A DNA stretch of 64,000 bases from Thiomicrorhabdus sediminis (GTDB lineage: Bacteria > Pseudomonadota > Gammaproteobacteria > Thiomicrospirales > Thiomicrospiraceae). The notes beneath the pieces are model-generated. The model was not told the DNA's origin. It saw only the letters and a program-made list of their open reading frames with translations, and did not search any database. Positions 27,024 to 35,095 of the stretch are shown here, piece after piece. The stretch spans positions 697,630 through 761,629 of the forward strand of contig NZ_CP040602.1 of NCBI RefSeq assembly GCF_005885815.1. The letters are read 5' to 3'. The position numbers were made by a program, and so were the translations under genes. Numbering within the stretch: position 1 is the first letter of the stretch; each line of letters opens with the position of its first letter.

Positions 27024-27194
27024 GTCTAAATCAAAAGATTGCCACTGTTTTCGGTGAAGTCTTCTTGAACCTTTCCCCTCTAAACGCTTTTTGAAAATAC
27101 GATCATTTAATATGTGACAGTATTTTGGGGTTGGTTCTATTATTACTAAATGGTTTTCAAATTTAGTTGCTTTTGCGATTAAGCGTGCAGCCAT
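27003..27194 (-). CDS. Doubtful small ORF, 63 residues
   Basis: Minus-strand frame beginning MAARLIAKATKFENHLVIIE, with AGGTGG just before the ATG. The product is basic and unlike any family I can name with confidence. Residues 2-18 faintly recall the helix-1 region of HPr-like phosphocarriers, but the phospho-histidine context is missing. Its stop lies inside the tRNA-Arg terminator stem, which argues against it. No neighbour is in the same orientation nearby. Either a small unknown gene, a decayed fragment or chance. Confidence 0.25.
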   Translation of the reverse strand: MAARLIAKATKFENHLVIIEPTPKYCHILNDRIFKKRLEGKGSRRLHRKQWQSFDLDKKSPVS

Positions 27195-27465
27195 ATACCA
27201 CCTAAATCAGATGGTTCTGATGATGTTAAAGGTTATCGTCCTGGATTTAATAAAGATCGTCTTAGGTTTTGACTTCAAACACCAGACGTTGTGGTTGTTT
27301 AATCGCCATTGAGCGATTAAGTTAATGCTGGCAGCGGCAAAATAGCTTCCTATGTTGTGAGTAAGTCATAAAACCCTTTCAAAAATAAGGTCAAAGGGGA
27401 TTGGATGTGGCTGTGGTCGTGGTAGTATAAGTACAAAGGATTATTGAGTAGCAGGGACTTAAAAG
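27195..27465. other. Non-coding region before the PAS-GGDEF gene
   Basis: No gene is supported. An eight-pair hairpin, TTAATCGC and GCGATTAA around CATTGA (about 27299-27320), has no T run. With the doubtful small ORF, this leaves about 490 bp after tRNA-Arg without a confident gene. Confidence 0.5.
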
Positions 27466-28368
27466 GTGTTTAGTGGTAACGAGAGTGACTTCTTCAGGCT
27501 TAAGATCTTTATAGATAAAATGGATGATGGGCTTATTATTGAGGATGAGAAAGCGGATATTACCCTCACTAATCAGGCCTTTTGCAATATATTCGACCTT
27601 TCAACTTCTGCTGAAGAGCTGATTGGCACTTCTTACGATGACTTTGCTCAAAATGTAAAGCACCTGTTCAAAGACCCGGAAGGTTTCGTAAAAGTCATTG
27701 CTGATGGTCTTAAACCAAAAGAGCCTGTCTGTGATCAGCTAGTTGAAATGACTAGCGGTAGGTACATAGAGATAGATTTTACCCCTGCTTATGATGGCGA
27801 TAAGTTTCTCGGTGTGGTTTGGATGTTCAAAGACCTAACAAGACATTACAACAAGCAAATGGAGCTTAAAGCCATCAGTGATGAAATGTTAAAACAAAGT
27901 CTGACTGATCCGCTTACGGGTATTGGCAATAGAAGATTTTTGGATAACAAGCTTGCTGAACTTTATGGCTACGGGGATCCGCTCTGTATCGCAGTCATTG
28001 ATATAGATAACTTCAAATCGATCAACGATTCCCAAGGGCATGAAGCAGGAGATTACATCCTTATTCATCTTGTCAACTACTTGATGTCATCCCTTCGCTT
28101 ATCAGATTTAATTGGTCGAATGGGTGGGGATGAACTTATGATTGTCATGCCGAAAACGACTCTTGAAGATGCTGAAAAACGTATGATGGAAATACATTCC
28201 TCTTATAATCGTCCTCCCTCAAGTATCAGGCAAAAAGTGACATTCAGTGCTGGATTGGCTTGTACTGATAGACATGAAGATCTTAAATCAACTATAGCGA
28301 GTGCTGACCAAGCTCTGTACGAAGCCAAAAAATATGGTCGAAACAAGGTTGTGGTCTCTGTGCTATAA
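27466..28368 (+). CDS. Cytoplasmic PAS-GGDEF diguanylate cyclase
   Basis: Predicted to make c-di-GMP from GTP. A PAS sensor domain (about 15-130) opens with IFIDKMDDGLIIEDEKAD and is followed by a short helix and a GGDEF domain (about 135-300). The metal and guanine-binding segments are intact (VIDIDNFKSINDSQGHEAGD). The signature reads GGDEL instead of GGDEF, and an RxxD site (RLSD) lies five residues upstream, so product inhibition is likely. There are no membrane segments. The start is GTG 27466 behind a weak AAAAGG; ATG at Met19 would lose little. Base composition appears more AT-rich than the recA region. Confidence 0.88.
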   Translation: MFSGNESDFFRLKIFIDKMDDGLIIEDEKADITLTNQAFCNIFDLSTSAEELIGTSYDDFAQNVKHLFKDPEGFVKVIADGLKPKEPVCDQLVEMTSGRYIEIDFTPAYDGDKFLGVVWMFKDLTRHYNKQMELKAISDEMLKQSLTDPLTGIGNRRFLDNKLAELYGYGDPLCIAVIDIDNFKSINDSQGHEAGDYILIHLVNYLMSSLRLSDLIGRMGGDELMIVMPKTTLEDAEKRMMEIHSSYNRPPSSIRQKVTFSAGLACTDRHEDLKSTIASADQALYEAKKYGRNKVVVSVL

Positions 28369-28620
28369 CTTCGGACTGATTGCCGTACCAATACTGTTGT
28401 CAGCACTCTTAAGGTAGAGCGTCGTTTTGTGATTGACTACTGACAATGCTCTATTTACAAAGTCTTAAAATTACTATGATCGGTGTCTTATCTGTCAGGA
28501 GTTACCATAGCTTTTATCAATCAGGAAGGCTCTTCGCGCGACATTATTCTTAAGCCTTGTTTAATCAGTAGCTTAAACAGGTTTTTTTATTGCCCAAAAT
28601 TCGGCTGAATTGATTGCGAT
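28369..28620. other. Intergenic region between convergent GGDEF and EAL genes
   Basis: About 250 bp with no supported gene. It includes the terminator at 28555-28588. Confidence 0.5.
28555..28588 (+). terminator. Terminator of the PAS-GGDEF gene
   Basis: CCTTGTTTAA pairs with TTAAACAGG, with one bulged T, followed by seven T. It lies about 190 nt beyond the stop codon. Confidence 0.75.
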
Positions 28621-30873
28621 TTAAAAACGAGCTGCAATCAATTCGTCCGAGTTTTTTAGTAGCTTTTCTGCCTGTTCCGCTGGCACAGCGGGACTGAAAT
28701 AATAGCCTTGTATCAAATCGCATTGGATTAGACGCAGAAAGTTCAGTTGGCTTTTGCTTTCAACGCCTTCAGCAACGACGATTGAATTGAAGGCTCGGCC
28801 AAGCGCCTGTGTTGATTTGACTAGATGCTGATTACTTTCATCAATTTCGATATCCTCGATAAACTCTTTATCGATCTTAATTACATCAAATGGATAGCGT
28901 CTTAAATAGCTCAATGAAGAATAACCTGTGCCAAAATCATCCATCGCCAGAAGGCATCCCATTTGCTTTAATTCATCTATTCTGTGGCTTACCGCCGGAT
29001 TCTCATTCATTAAGACACCTTCGGTAATTTCAATTTCTATCAGTTCGGCAGGCACTTGATGTTTGTCCAATTCCATTTTGATAAAGGGCAGTAATCCCGG
29101 ATCATTGAACTGAACCGGTGATAAGTTGATCGCGACATTTATAGCTCTGCCAGAAATCTTCTGCCAACGTTTTGCCTGCTGGATGGCTTGGCTGAAACAG
29201 TATTTGCCAAGCTCAATGATTTGACCACTTTCTTCTGCGATAGGTATAAACTCGGCTGGGCTAATTTTACCGAGCTCGTTATTCTGCCAACGAAGCAGTG
29301 CCTCAAAGCTATGGATGCGCTTTTGGTTTACATCAACTTTAGGTTGGTAGTAGACCTCAAACTGTCGTTTATTGATGGCTTGGCTAATGGCCAAATTCAG
29401 TTTTAGGCGCCGTTTAATGGTTTCATTCATTTGGTTGTTGAAGAACCTGAGCTGACTGGGTCCGGCTTTGGCAGTTTCTTCAAGTGCTAAAGCCATATTA
29501 ACCAAAATCTCTTCTGAATCTTGGCCGTCCTTTGGATAGGCGCAGCCGGCATAGCTGATAGGCATTGTCGCGAAATCAGTTAGTTGTCTACCTTGCTCTT
29601 TTAATTGTTGAATCAAGCCGTTGCTGATCGAATCTATCTGGCTTTGTTTATCCAGGTTACTGACAAAAAAGACAAAGGCGTTGTCAGACCAACGTGCAAC
29701 CGTATCTATTTGGTTATTTTTGTTAAGCAGATTGGCGGTTTCAATTAGTAATTGGTTTACCTCGGCGGCACCTTTAATTTTTCGTAAGCGGTCAAGTTCA
29801 TCAAGTTTACATATCAGGATTAGTATTGCGGTTTTATCTTTTTGTGCTTGATCTATGGCTACCTTTAGTCGGTCGTTGAAGAGATAACGGTTAGCAAGGC
29901 CTGTTAAAGGATCATAGTTGGTTTTGGTATAAAGCAGCTTTTTGAAGTACCCCAGTTTTCGATTGAGTAATAAGGTCCAGCTTAAGAGTAACACCAGCAG
30001 TATTAGAGATAAGAGTATGTAGGGGGTATATTGATTGAGGTCATAAGAATTGACAATATTGAGTTTAACCCAGCTATCATGAATTTGCATGCGTTGCTGA
30101 ACTGAAATCGAATCAAGCGCTTGTTGCAGGATGCTTTGCAATAAAGGCCAATCCTTCCTGACTCCGATAGATAGAATTGAACCGGGCTTATTGAGGTGAC
30201 CATGCACTTTAAGGTTGGTCATTATGTTTTGATTGATTATGTGGATGGCTACTGCGCGATTCCCTGCATAAGCATAAGACTGCCCGCTAGCAACGGCTTC
30301 GAGTGCTTGCGGTGTGTTGGTATATTCATGAATTAATACCTCGGGAAAATTTCTTTTGAAGTATTCAACATTGCCGAAGCCTTTTTCCAGTGCGAGGGTT
30401 TTGCCCGACAGCGACTGTTCATTTGTAATCAAAGGTGTTTTTTTGTTAGCGATGATTATGTGGGGGATTTCCAGATAAGGCTTTGTGAATAGGGCAAAGC
30501 TTTCACGGGACGGGCGTTTGGTGATATCTAGTAAAGCATCGATTCTGCCATGTTCTAGGTCTTTTAATAGGGAATCCCAATCTCCGGGGATTAATTTCAA
30601 AACACCACCGAGTTTTTCATTTAAGGTCCGGGCATATGCGGGGCTTATGCCTTGCGGGCGTTGTTTGTTGTCGGCAAAACTGATCGGCGCCCAGTTATTC
30701 ATAAAACCAATTTTGATTTCCTGATGATCTTTTAGCCAGTTTCGTTCTGCATTGTTAAGTTGATTGACAAAGTCAGTGGAAGCTTTGTTATCGTCACTAG
30801 CATTAACAACTGTACTTATGAGGATAGTTATTAAGCCAATGGCTTTAGAGAATTTGAGGAAATATGTAAACAT
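28621..30873 (-). CDS. Periplasmic-binding-domain GGDEF-EAL phosphodiesterase
   Basis: A signal or anchor helix (about 5-25) is followed by a periplasmic SBP_bac_3 domain (about 45-270, with IKIGFMNNWAPISF), a transmembrane helix (about 285-305), a degenerate GGDEF domain and an EAL domain (about 495-745). GGDEF is replaced by SDNAF and the metal site reads CKLDELDRL, so cyclase activity is unlikely. The EAL site is complete: FEALLRW, NLSPVQF, EIEITEG, MDDFGTGYSS, IKIDKEF, AEGVES. A c-di-GMP phosphodiesterase gated by a small periplasmic ligand is inferred. The frame opens at TTG 30885, but ATG 30873 is preferred; neither has a good ribosome-binding site. Confidence 0.9.
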   Translation of the reverse strand: MFTYFLKFSKAIGLITILISTVVNASDDNKASTDFVNQLNNAERNWLKDHQEIKIGFMNNWAPISFADNKQRPQGISPAYARTLNEKLGGVLKLIPGDWDSLLKDLEHGRIDALLDITKRPSRESFALFTKPYLEIPHIIIANKKTPLITNEQSLSGKTLALEKGFGNVEYFKRNFPEVLIHEYTNTPQALEAVASGQSYAYAGNRAVAIHIINQNIMTNLKVHGHLNKPGSILSIGVRKDWPLLQSILQQALDSISVQQRMQIHDSWVKLNIVNSYDLNQYTPYILLSLILLVLLLSWTLLLNRKLGYFKKLLYTKTNYDPLTGLANRYLFNDRLKVAIDQAQKDKTAILILICKLDELDRLRKIKGAAEVNQLLIETANLLNKNNQIDTVARWSDNAFVFFVSNLDKQSQIDSISNGLIQQLKEQGRQLTDFATMPISYAGCAYPKDGQDSEEILVNMALALEETAKAGPSQLRFFNNQMNETIKRRLKLNLAISQAINKRQFEVYYQPKVDVNQKRIHSFEALLRWQNNELGKISPAEFIPIAEESGQIIELGKYCFSQAIQQAKRWQKISGRAINVAINLSPVQFNDPGLLPFIKMELDKHQVPAELIEIEITEGVLMNENPAVSHRIDELKQMGCLLAMDDFGTGYSSLSYLRRYPFDVIKIDKEFIEDIEIDESNQHLVKSTQALGRAFNSIVVAEGVESKSQLNFLRLIQCDLIQGYYFSPAVPAEQAEKLLKNSDELIAARF

Positions 30874-31145
30874 TTTAGACCGCAACGGCTTTTGAGCTTT
30901 AGGGTTAGTATATCCAATAAATTTGTTTTTACACCTTTTTAACGCGATGCGTGTATTGCGGTTTTATGAATGATAATCGGTTATAAATTGACTGGTTCAG
31001 ATAGAGTCGTGACTAAAGCAATCTTGAATGCGAGTTGGCAATTTAGCGCTAGAGCTTTATACTTGCACAACTAAGTTATTTAACTTATTTTCAGCCAGTC
31101 TTATTTTAAAATCATTAAGTTACTATCTATTCATTGGAGGTTTTT
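30874..31145. other. Divergent intergenic region between two c-di-GMP genes
   Basis: About 270 bp with no gene. On the minus strand TATACT (30912-30907) is a good -10 for the EAL gene without a clear -35. GGAGG at 31136-31140 serves the plus-strand gene. Confidence 0.5.
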
Positions 31146-32894
31146 TTGACCAAAGAAATCATGCAAAAGTCATGGACGCTATTGCCTTTAAGCTTGATGC
31201 TTTTGTTGCCCTTGATGGTTATAGTGACGATGAGTCTGGCGATGAATAGCAATGAGCGTGTTTATCAGAATATGCTCGCGCAAATTAATGAAAATTTCGT
31301 TGATGCCGAGAAAGAGCGTATTCGCAGTGACGTCAACAGAGCGGTGGATATTATTATCAATCGCCAAATTGAGCTGCAGAACCAGTTGCGTCAGCGATTG
31401 AAAATCAAAGCCGATAATGTACATGACCTGTTGGCCGAAATGTCGGCGATATTGCCAGAGCAGACTAAGCTAGAGCAAGAAAAGCACCTGATCAACTTAT
31501 TAAGAACGGTGAAAAAATCTGCCGATAATGATGAGGTATGGCTGATTTCACGTAATGGTAAATTATTGCTCGCACCGGATTACTATTTCAACCTTGAAGG
31601 TGAACTGATCACCGGATTTACCGACACTTTGGGCAAACATTATATTGAAGAAGAATTGCAATTTTTGCAGCGTAATACACAGGGATTTTTATCCAGTCGT
31701 ACCAAAAAAGAACTCAATGGCATTACTCACGATGATACCCGTTTAAGTTACATCAAACGCCTACCGTTTGCCGATTGGTATGTGGCCGTACGTTCCAATT
31801 TGAAATCCGCCTTGAATAATGAGTACAGTAATCTATTGCAGATATTTCACCAAGCCAGTGTCAATTCGCCGGATTACTTCTTTATTTTCGACAGTAATGG
31901 CAATGTGTTAATGAATTCTGTGCGTAATGATCTGGTCGGTAAAAACCTTTTTAAGGTTAATGAATATAAAGCCCAAGAGATTTTTAACCTGCTGCTTGAG
32001 GCGAGCCGTTCCCCTAAAGACGAGTTTATCGAGTACCGTTGGCCGAATAGCTTTTCAGGCCAGGCGGAACGAAAAATCAGTTTTGTTCAGCCGGTACCCA
32101 ATTTGGATTGGATTGTAGGTAAAGGCTTTTATCCGGAATCCTTAACTTCGCAATTCGAAATGCAAAAGAAACGCCTGCAACATGAGTATCAGGTGCAAAC
32201 CGACTTTTTTATTAGTATCAGTTGGTTGGGTGGTTTTTTAGCGTTTGTATTAGGTCTGCTCATCGCTTATTTTCTTGAACGAAGTCGCCGCAGTTGTTTG
32301 ATAGAACAGCAAGGTGAAAATGGTGAGTTAAAAAAGCAGAATATTATGTTGGAAAACCAATTGCTGGTTAAGGATGAAGCGCTCAAACGCCTGCAATTGG
32401 ATTTGCTCAATCACTCGATTATCGATCCGCAAACGCAAATCGCCAGTCGCTCGATTCTATTTATGCGTTTAAGGGATGAAGCGCAAAGATGCAGTCGTTT
32501 TCAACAGGGCTTTGCCGTTTGCCTATTCAGCATCGATGAGTTTTTTGCCCTGCAAAGTCAGTATCCTGAACATGTTATTGATAGCCTGCTGCAGGAAATG
32601 ACGACGGTGGTGTTTAATCAGACGCGCGCGATTGATTTGCTCGGACGTTTCGATGAAGGACATTTTATGATTATTATGCCAAGTACCGACAGCAGGGAGT
32701 TGGAATATTTCATCAAACGTTTGCAACAATCGATATTGGACAAGGTCTTTGTTGATGATATCCAGATCAGTATCAGTTGTGGTGCCGCCGAATTTCTTGC
32801 CGACCAGCCGGTATCGGAGTTTATCAATCAGCTTGAGAAGGCTTTACAAAAAGCCAAACAGAAAGGTGAAAGCTGCTATCACATAAACGTATAG
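31146..32894 (+). CDS. dCache sensor with degenerate GGDEF domain
   Basis: An inner-membrane receptor: transmembrane helix (about 12-32), a large periplasmic dCache-type sensor (about 35-345), a second transmembrane helix (about 358-378), a coiled coil, and a C-terminal GGDEF-like domain. The signature is replaced by DEGHF (GRFDEGHFMIIM) and the first metal site by FSIDEFFAL, so it should not make c-di-GMP. It may bind nucleotide or signal to the next gene, a PilZ protein. The frame extends to TTG 31134, but that codon is part of the GGAGG ribosome-binding site. TTG 31146, 5 nt after it, is the likely start; ATG 31161 is further away. Confidence 0.82.
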   Translation: MTKEIMQKSWTLLPLSLMLLLPLMVIVTMSLAMNSNERVYQNMLAQINENFVDAEKERIRSDVNRAVDIIINRQIELQNQLRQRLKIKADNVHDLLAEMSAILPEQTKLEQEKHLINLLRTVKKSADNDEVWLISRNGKLLLAPDYYFNLEGELITGFTDTLGKHYIEEELQFLQRNTQGFLSSRTKKELNGITHDDTRLSYIKRLPFADWYVAVRSNLKSALNNEYSNLLQIFHQASVNSPDYFFIFDSNGNVLMNSVRNDLVGKNLFKVNEYKAQEIFNLLLEASRSPKDEFIEYRWPNSFSGQAERKISFVQPVPNLDWIVGKGFYPESLTSQFEMQKKRLQHEYQVQTDFFISISWLGGFLAFVLGLLIAYFLERSRRSCLIEQQGENGELKKQNIMLENQLLVKDEALKRLQLDLLNHSIIDPQTQIASRSILFMRLRDEAQRCSRFQQGFAVCLFSIDEFFALQSQYPEHVIDSLLQEMTTVVFNQTRAIDLLGRFDEGHFMIIMPSTDSRELEYFIKRLQQSILDKVFVDDIQISISCGAAEFLADQPVSEFINQLEKALQKAKQKGESCYHINV

Positions 32895-32916
32895 GTGGTG
32901 TTACATAGACAACCTG

Positions 32917-32938
32917 CCGGCATTGCTTACAATGTCGG
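32917..32938. repeat. Hairpin between dCache-GGDEF and PilZ genes
   Basis: CCGGCATTG and CAATGTCGG pair (nine pairs, one G-U) around a 4-nt loop. No T run follows, so it is not a classical terminator; it could affect message stability between the two genes. Confidence 0.5.
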
Positions 32939-32990
32939 TTGATCATATACTCTTTCCTATTAAACCTTAATTAGGGGTGTTCTGTTTTTT

Positions 32991-33914
32991 ATGTCGCAAG
33001 CTACACAGGATAATCGATTGTTTTTCCGCTTTGATGTACGAGTGGGTTATTACATGGAGCCAGTCAGCGAGAATGGTTTGTGTATGCACATTGATCGACA
33101 ATCGTTGATTAGTGACCATGATTATCAGTTGATTGTTAAGGAATCAGAATCACTGCATGAATTGCTCAATGATGAAACGCATAAAAACTCCGGTAGCTCG
33201 GTGGTGTTTATCGAATTGCACCAAAAGTTGCAGTTTATGGTGTTTTTGCTTGAAGCGATTATGCACGGCGAGCCGATTCAAGACAGTGATGCCCTTAATC
33301 ACTGGGTGAGCTTGAATAATACTCTTAGCGCTCCGCATGCCAAAGAAGAAAGTCCGACCATTCTGCTTTTACAGGCTTTTTACCAGCGCGTTGATGACTA
33401 CGTCAATGAACTGCTGGAAATCGTCCAGAGTTCGGAGCAGGGCAAGGTCTTTATGTATCATCAGCCGGCTCCAAAACGTTTTAAGACCGAAGACTATGTC
33501 GCCAATTTAGGCAAGGTTGCCAAGCAGGGTAACTGGTTGGCGATGGTGATCTCTTTGCTGGTGATAAAGCTTAACCACTACGAGCGTTTGCTGAAGCGTT
33601 TGAAGACCGCCTATGCGGAAATGGCGGACAGTGATAATTGGCCTTTGGAACGCATCAACTTGGGCGGCGGCGGTTTTGCCCTGCATAGCCATGAAGAGAT
33701 GAATCCTGGGCAGCGGGTTTGTGTGCTATTTCAGCTTGATGATGAGTATGTTTTCGCCAAAGCGCGATGTGTTTATAATCAGCCGTCAACAGACGATTCA
33801 GAGGGTTGTCGGGTCGCTTTCGAGTTCGATGAACTGAGTGCCGAAGGGCAGGCTAAGATTATCCGCTTTATGACTCATAAAGAGCTGGAACTGGCGCACC
33901 CGGAAAATGAGTGA
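32991..33914 (+). CDS. PilZ-domain c-di-GMP effector with a long insert
   Basis: A 307-residue soluble protein. The c-di-GMP arginine motif appears at the N-terminus as NRLFFRFDV (Arg9-x-x-x-Arg13). The second PilZ motif appears about 210 residues later as INLGGGGFAL (Asn223-x-Gly-x-x-Gly228), followed by the rest of a PilZ barrel. The intervening region is largely helical. The canonical Ser of D/N-x-S-x-x-G is Gly here. It probably binds c-di-GMP and passes the signal to a motility or adhesion target. It follows the dCache gene by 96 nt. Confidence 0.8.
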   Translation: MSQATQDNRLFFRFDVRVGYYMEPVSENGLCMHIDRQSLISDHDYQLIVKESESLHELLNDETHKNSGSSVVFIELHQKLQFMVFLLEAIMHGEPIQDSDALNHWVSLNNTLSAPHAKEESPTILLLQAFYQRVDDYVNELLEIVQSSEQGKVFMYHQPAPKRFKTEDYVANLGKVAKQGNWLAMVISLLVIKLNHYERLLKRLKTAYAEMADSDNWPLERINLGGGGFALHSHEEMNPGQRVCVLFQLDDEYVFAKARCVYNQPSTDDSEGCRVAFEFDELSAEGQAKIIRFMTHKELELAHPENE

Positions 33915-34022
33915 CGTTTTTGGCACGGCGTTTTTAAATTATATTTGATGGTTTAGTCGGATTGATCATTGTCAGGTGATTTTGCGCATTGACCGCAAAG
34001 CATTCCTAAGTAAAATATTGTC

Positions 34023-34265
34023 ATGCCTGAATTATCCCTAGAATCCTTGCCCGAAACCATTACCCGCAATCTGTCGCGAAATCTGTGTGTTTGCTACGAT
34101 GTGCCTCGTCAAGAGGTCATTGAATGCATTTTGCAAGGAGCGAGCACTTGGGAAGAGGTTAGCGACAAAACCTATGCCTGCCAGGGCAGTGGTTGCTGCG
34201 AGCGCCAGGTAAAGCGTCTGGTTGAGCAAATCAATGAGCTTAAAGCTCAAAATTCAAGCGACTGA
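34023..34265 (+). CDS. Bfd-like (2Fe-2S) protein with altered cysteine spacing
   Basis: An 80-residue protein of the Fer2_BFD family. The first ligand pair is CVC, as in Bfd. The second site reads TYACQGSGCC; the usual CxxC is changed, with Ser at the third-ligand position and extra cysteines three before and two after it. Bfd reduces bacterioferritin to release iron, and related domains serve other reductases. No bacterioferritin gene is adjacent. Its stop overlaps the next start as TGATG, so the phosphatase downstream is translationally coupled. An Fe-S cluster is likely but its ligand set is uncertain. Confidence 0.82.
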   Translation: MPELSLESLPETITRNLSRNLCVCYDVPRQEVIECILQGASTWEEVSDKTYACQGSGCCERQVKRLVEQINELKAQNSSD

Positions 34266-35089
34266 TGTCTCAGTTTCCCCAATTATCACAGATCGATTGC
34301 GTGGTATCCGATCTGGACGGTACCTTGTTAAATGCCGATCATCAAATCAGTGAGAATGCGATTAAAAGCATTCAGGCTCTGGTTGAGCAGGGCGTGGTGT
34401 TTATGCTTGCCACCGGGCGTCATTACCAAGATGTACACGGCTTGATGCAAAAGCTCGGCGTGGAGATGTGTTTGATTACCTCGAATGGCGCTCGTGTACA
34501 TAGCGACTGCGGTAAATTGTTGTATCACAATGCCATGCCGGCGCATCTGGTTGCCGAAGTGATCCGGCTCTCCCGTGGTTTTTGTGTTCATCGTAACCTT
34601 TACCAGAATGAAAACTGGTGGGTGGAGGAGCCACACGAAGAGTTACTGGCGATACACGCCTCATCAGGTTTTAGCTATCGATTCTGTGATTTTGACAGCT
34701 TGCTTTTAAACGATGTCGACAAGCTTTATTTCAATGCTGGGCACGATGAGTTATTAAAGTTGGAAAAGGCCTTGCAAAAAAGCTTGGGTGATCAGCTCTG
34801 CATTACATTTACATCGCCGGAGTACCTTGAAGTGATGAACTTGGGGGTCAGTAAGGCACAAGCTTTGGCACAACGTTTTATTGAGCGCGATATCTGTCCG
34901 ACCAGAGTACTGGCTTTGGGAGATGGCATGAACGATATTGAAATGCTCAATTTGGTCGGTCATAGAGTGGTCATGGATAACGCCAGTGAGCGTGTCAAAT
35001 CGATGGTCGATCATGCCATCGGCGGCTTTGCCAACCATAATGATGGTGTTGCACTCTGTCTGCAACGGTTATTAGCCAGTAAAGCCTGA
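34265..35089 (+). CDS. Cof-type HAD-IIB phosphatase
   Basis: Haloacid-dehalogenase-superfamily hydrolase with a C2-type cap. Motif I is VVSDLDGTLLNAD (nucleophile and acid/base Asp), motif II LITSNGA, motif III Lys in GVSKAQAL and motif IV LGDGMNDIEML. The 274-residue length is typical of the Cof/YbiV/YidA/YigL group, which dephosphorylates sugar phosphates, FMN or pyridoxal phosphate. The exact substrate cannot be told from sequence. It is translationally coupled to the upstream Bfd-like gene and converges on the metal-importer operon, with 6 nt between the stops. Confidence 0.9.
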   Translation: MSQFPQLSQIDCVVSDLDGTLLNADHQISENAIKSIQALVEQGVVFMLATGRHYQDVHGLMQKLGVEMCLITSNGARVHSDCGKLLYHNAMPAHLVAEVIRLSRGFCVHRNLYQNENWWVEEPHEELLAIHASSGFSYRFCDFDSLLLNDVDKLYFNAGHDELLKLEKALQKSLGDQLCITFTSPEYLEVMNLGVSKAQALAQRFIERDICPTRVLALGDGMNDIEMLNLVGHRVVMDNASERVKSMVDHAIGGFANHNDGVALCLQRLLASKA

Positions 35090-35095
35090 AATCAA

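Noticed and set aside
31028..31249. 73-residue ORF overlapping the start of the dCache gene
   Set aside because: It lies out of frame with the dCache protein over the membrane helix and has no ribosome-binding site or family resemblance.
34754..35065. 103-residue antisense ORF opposite the Cof-type phosphatase
   Set aside because: Complementary to a well-conserved enzyme with all four HAD motifs; no independent support.
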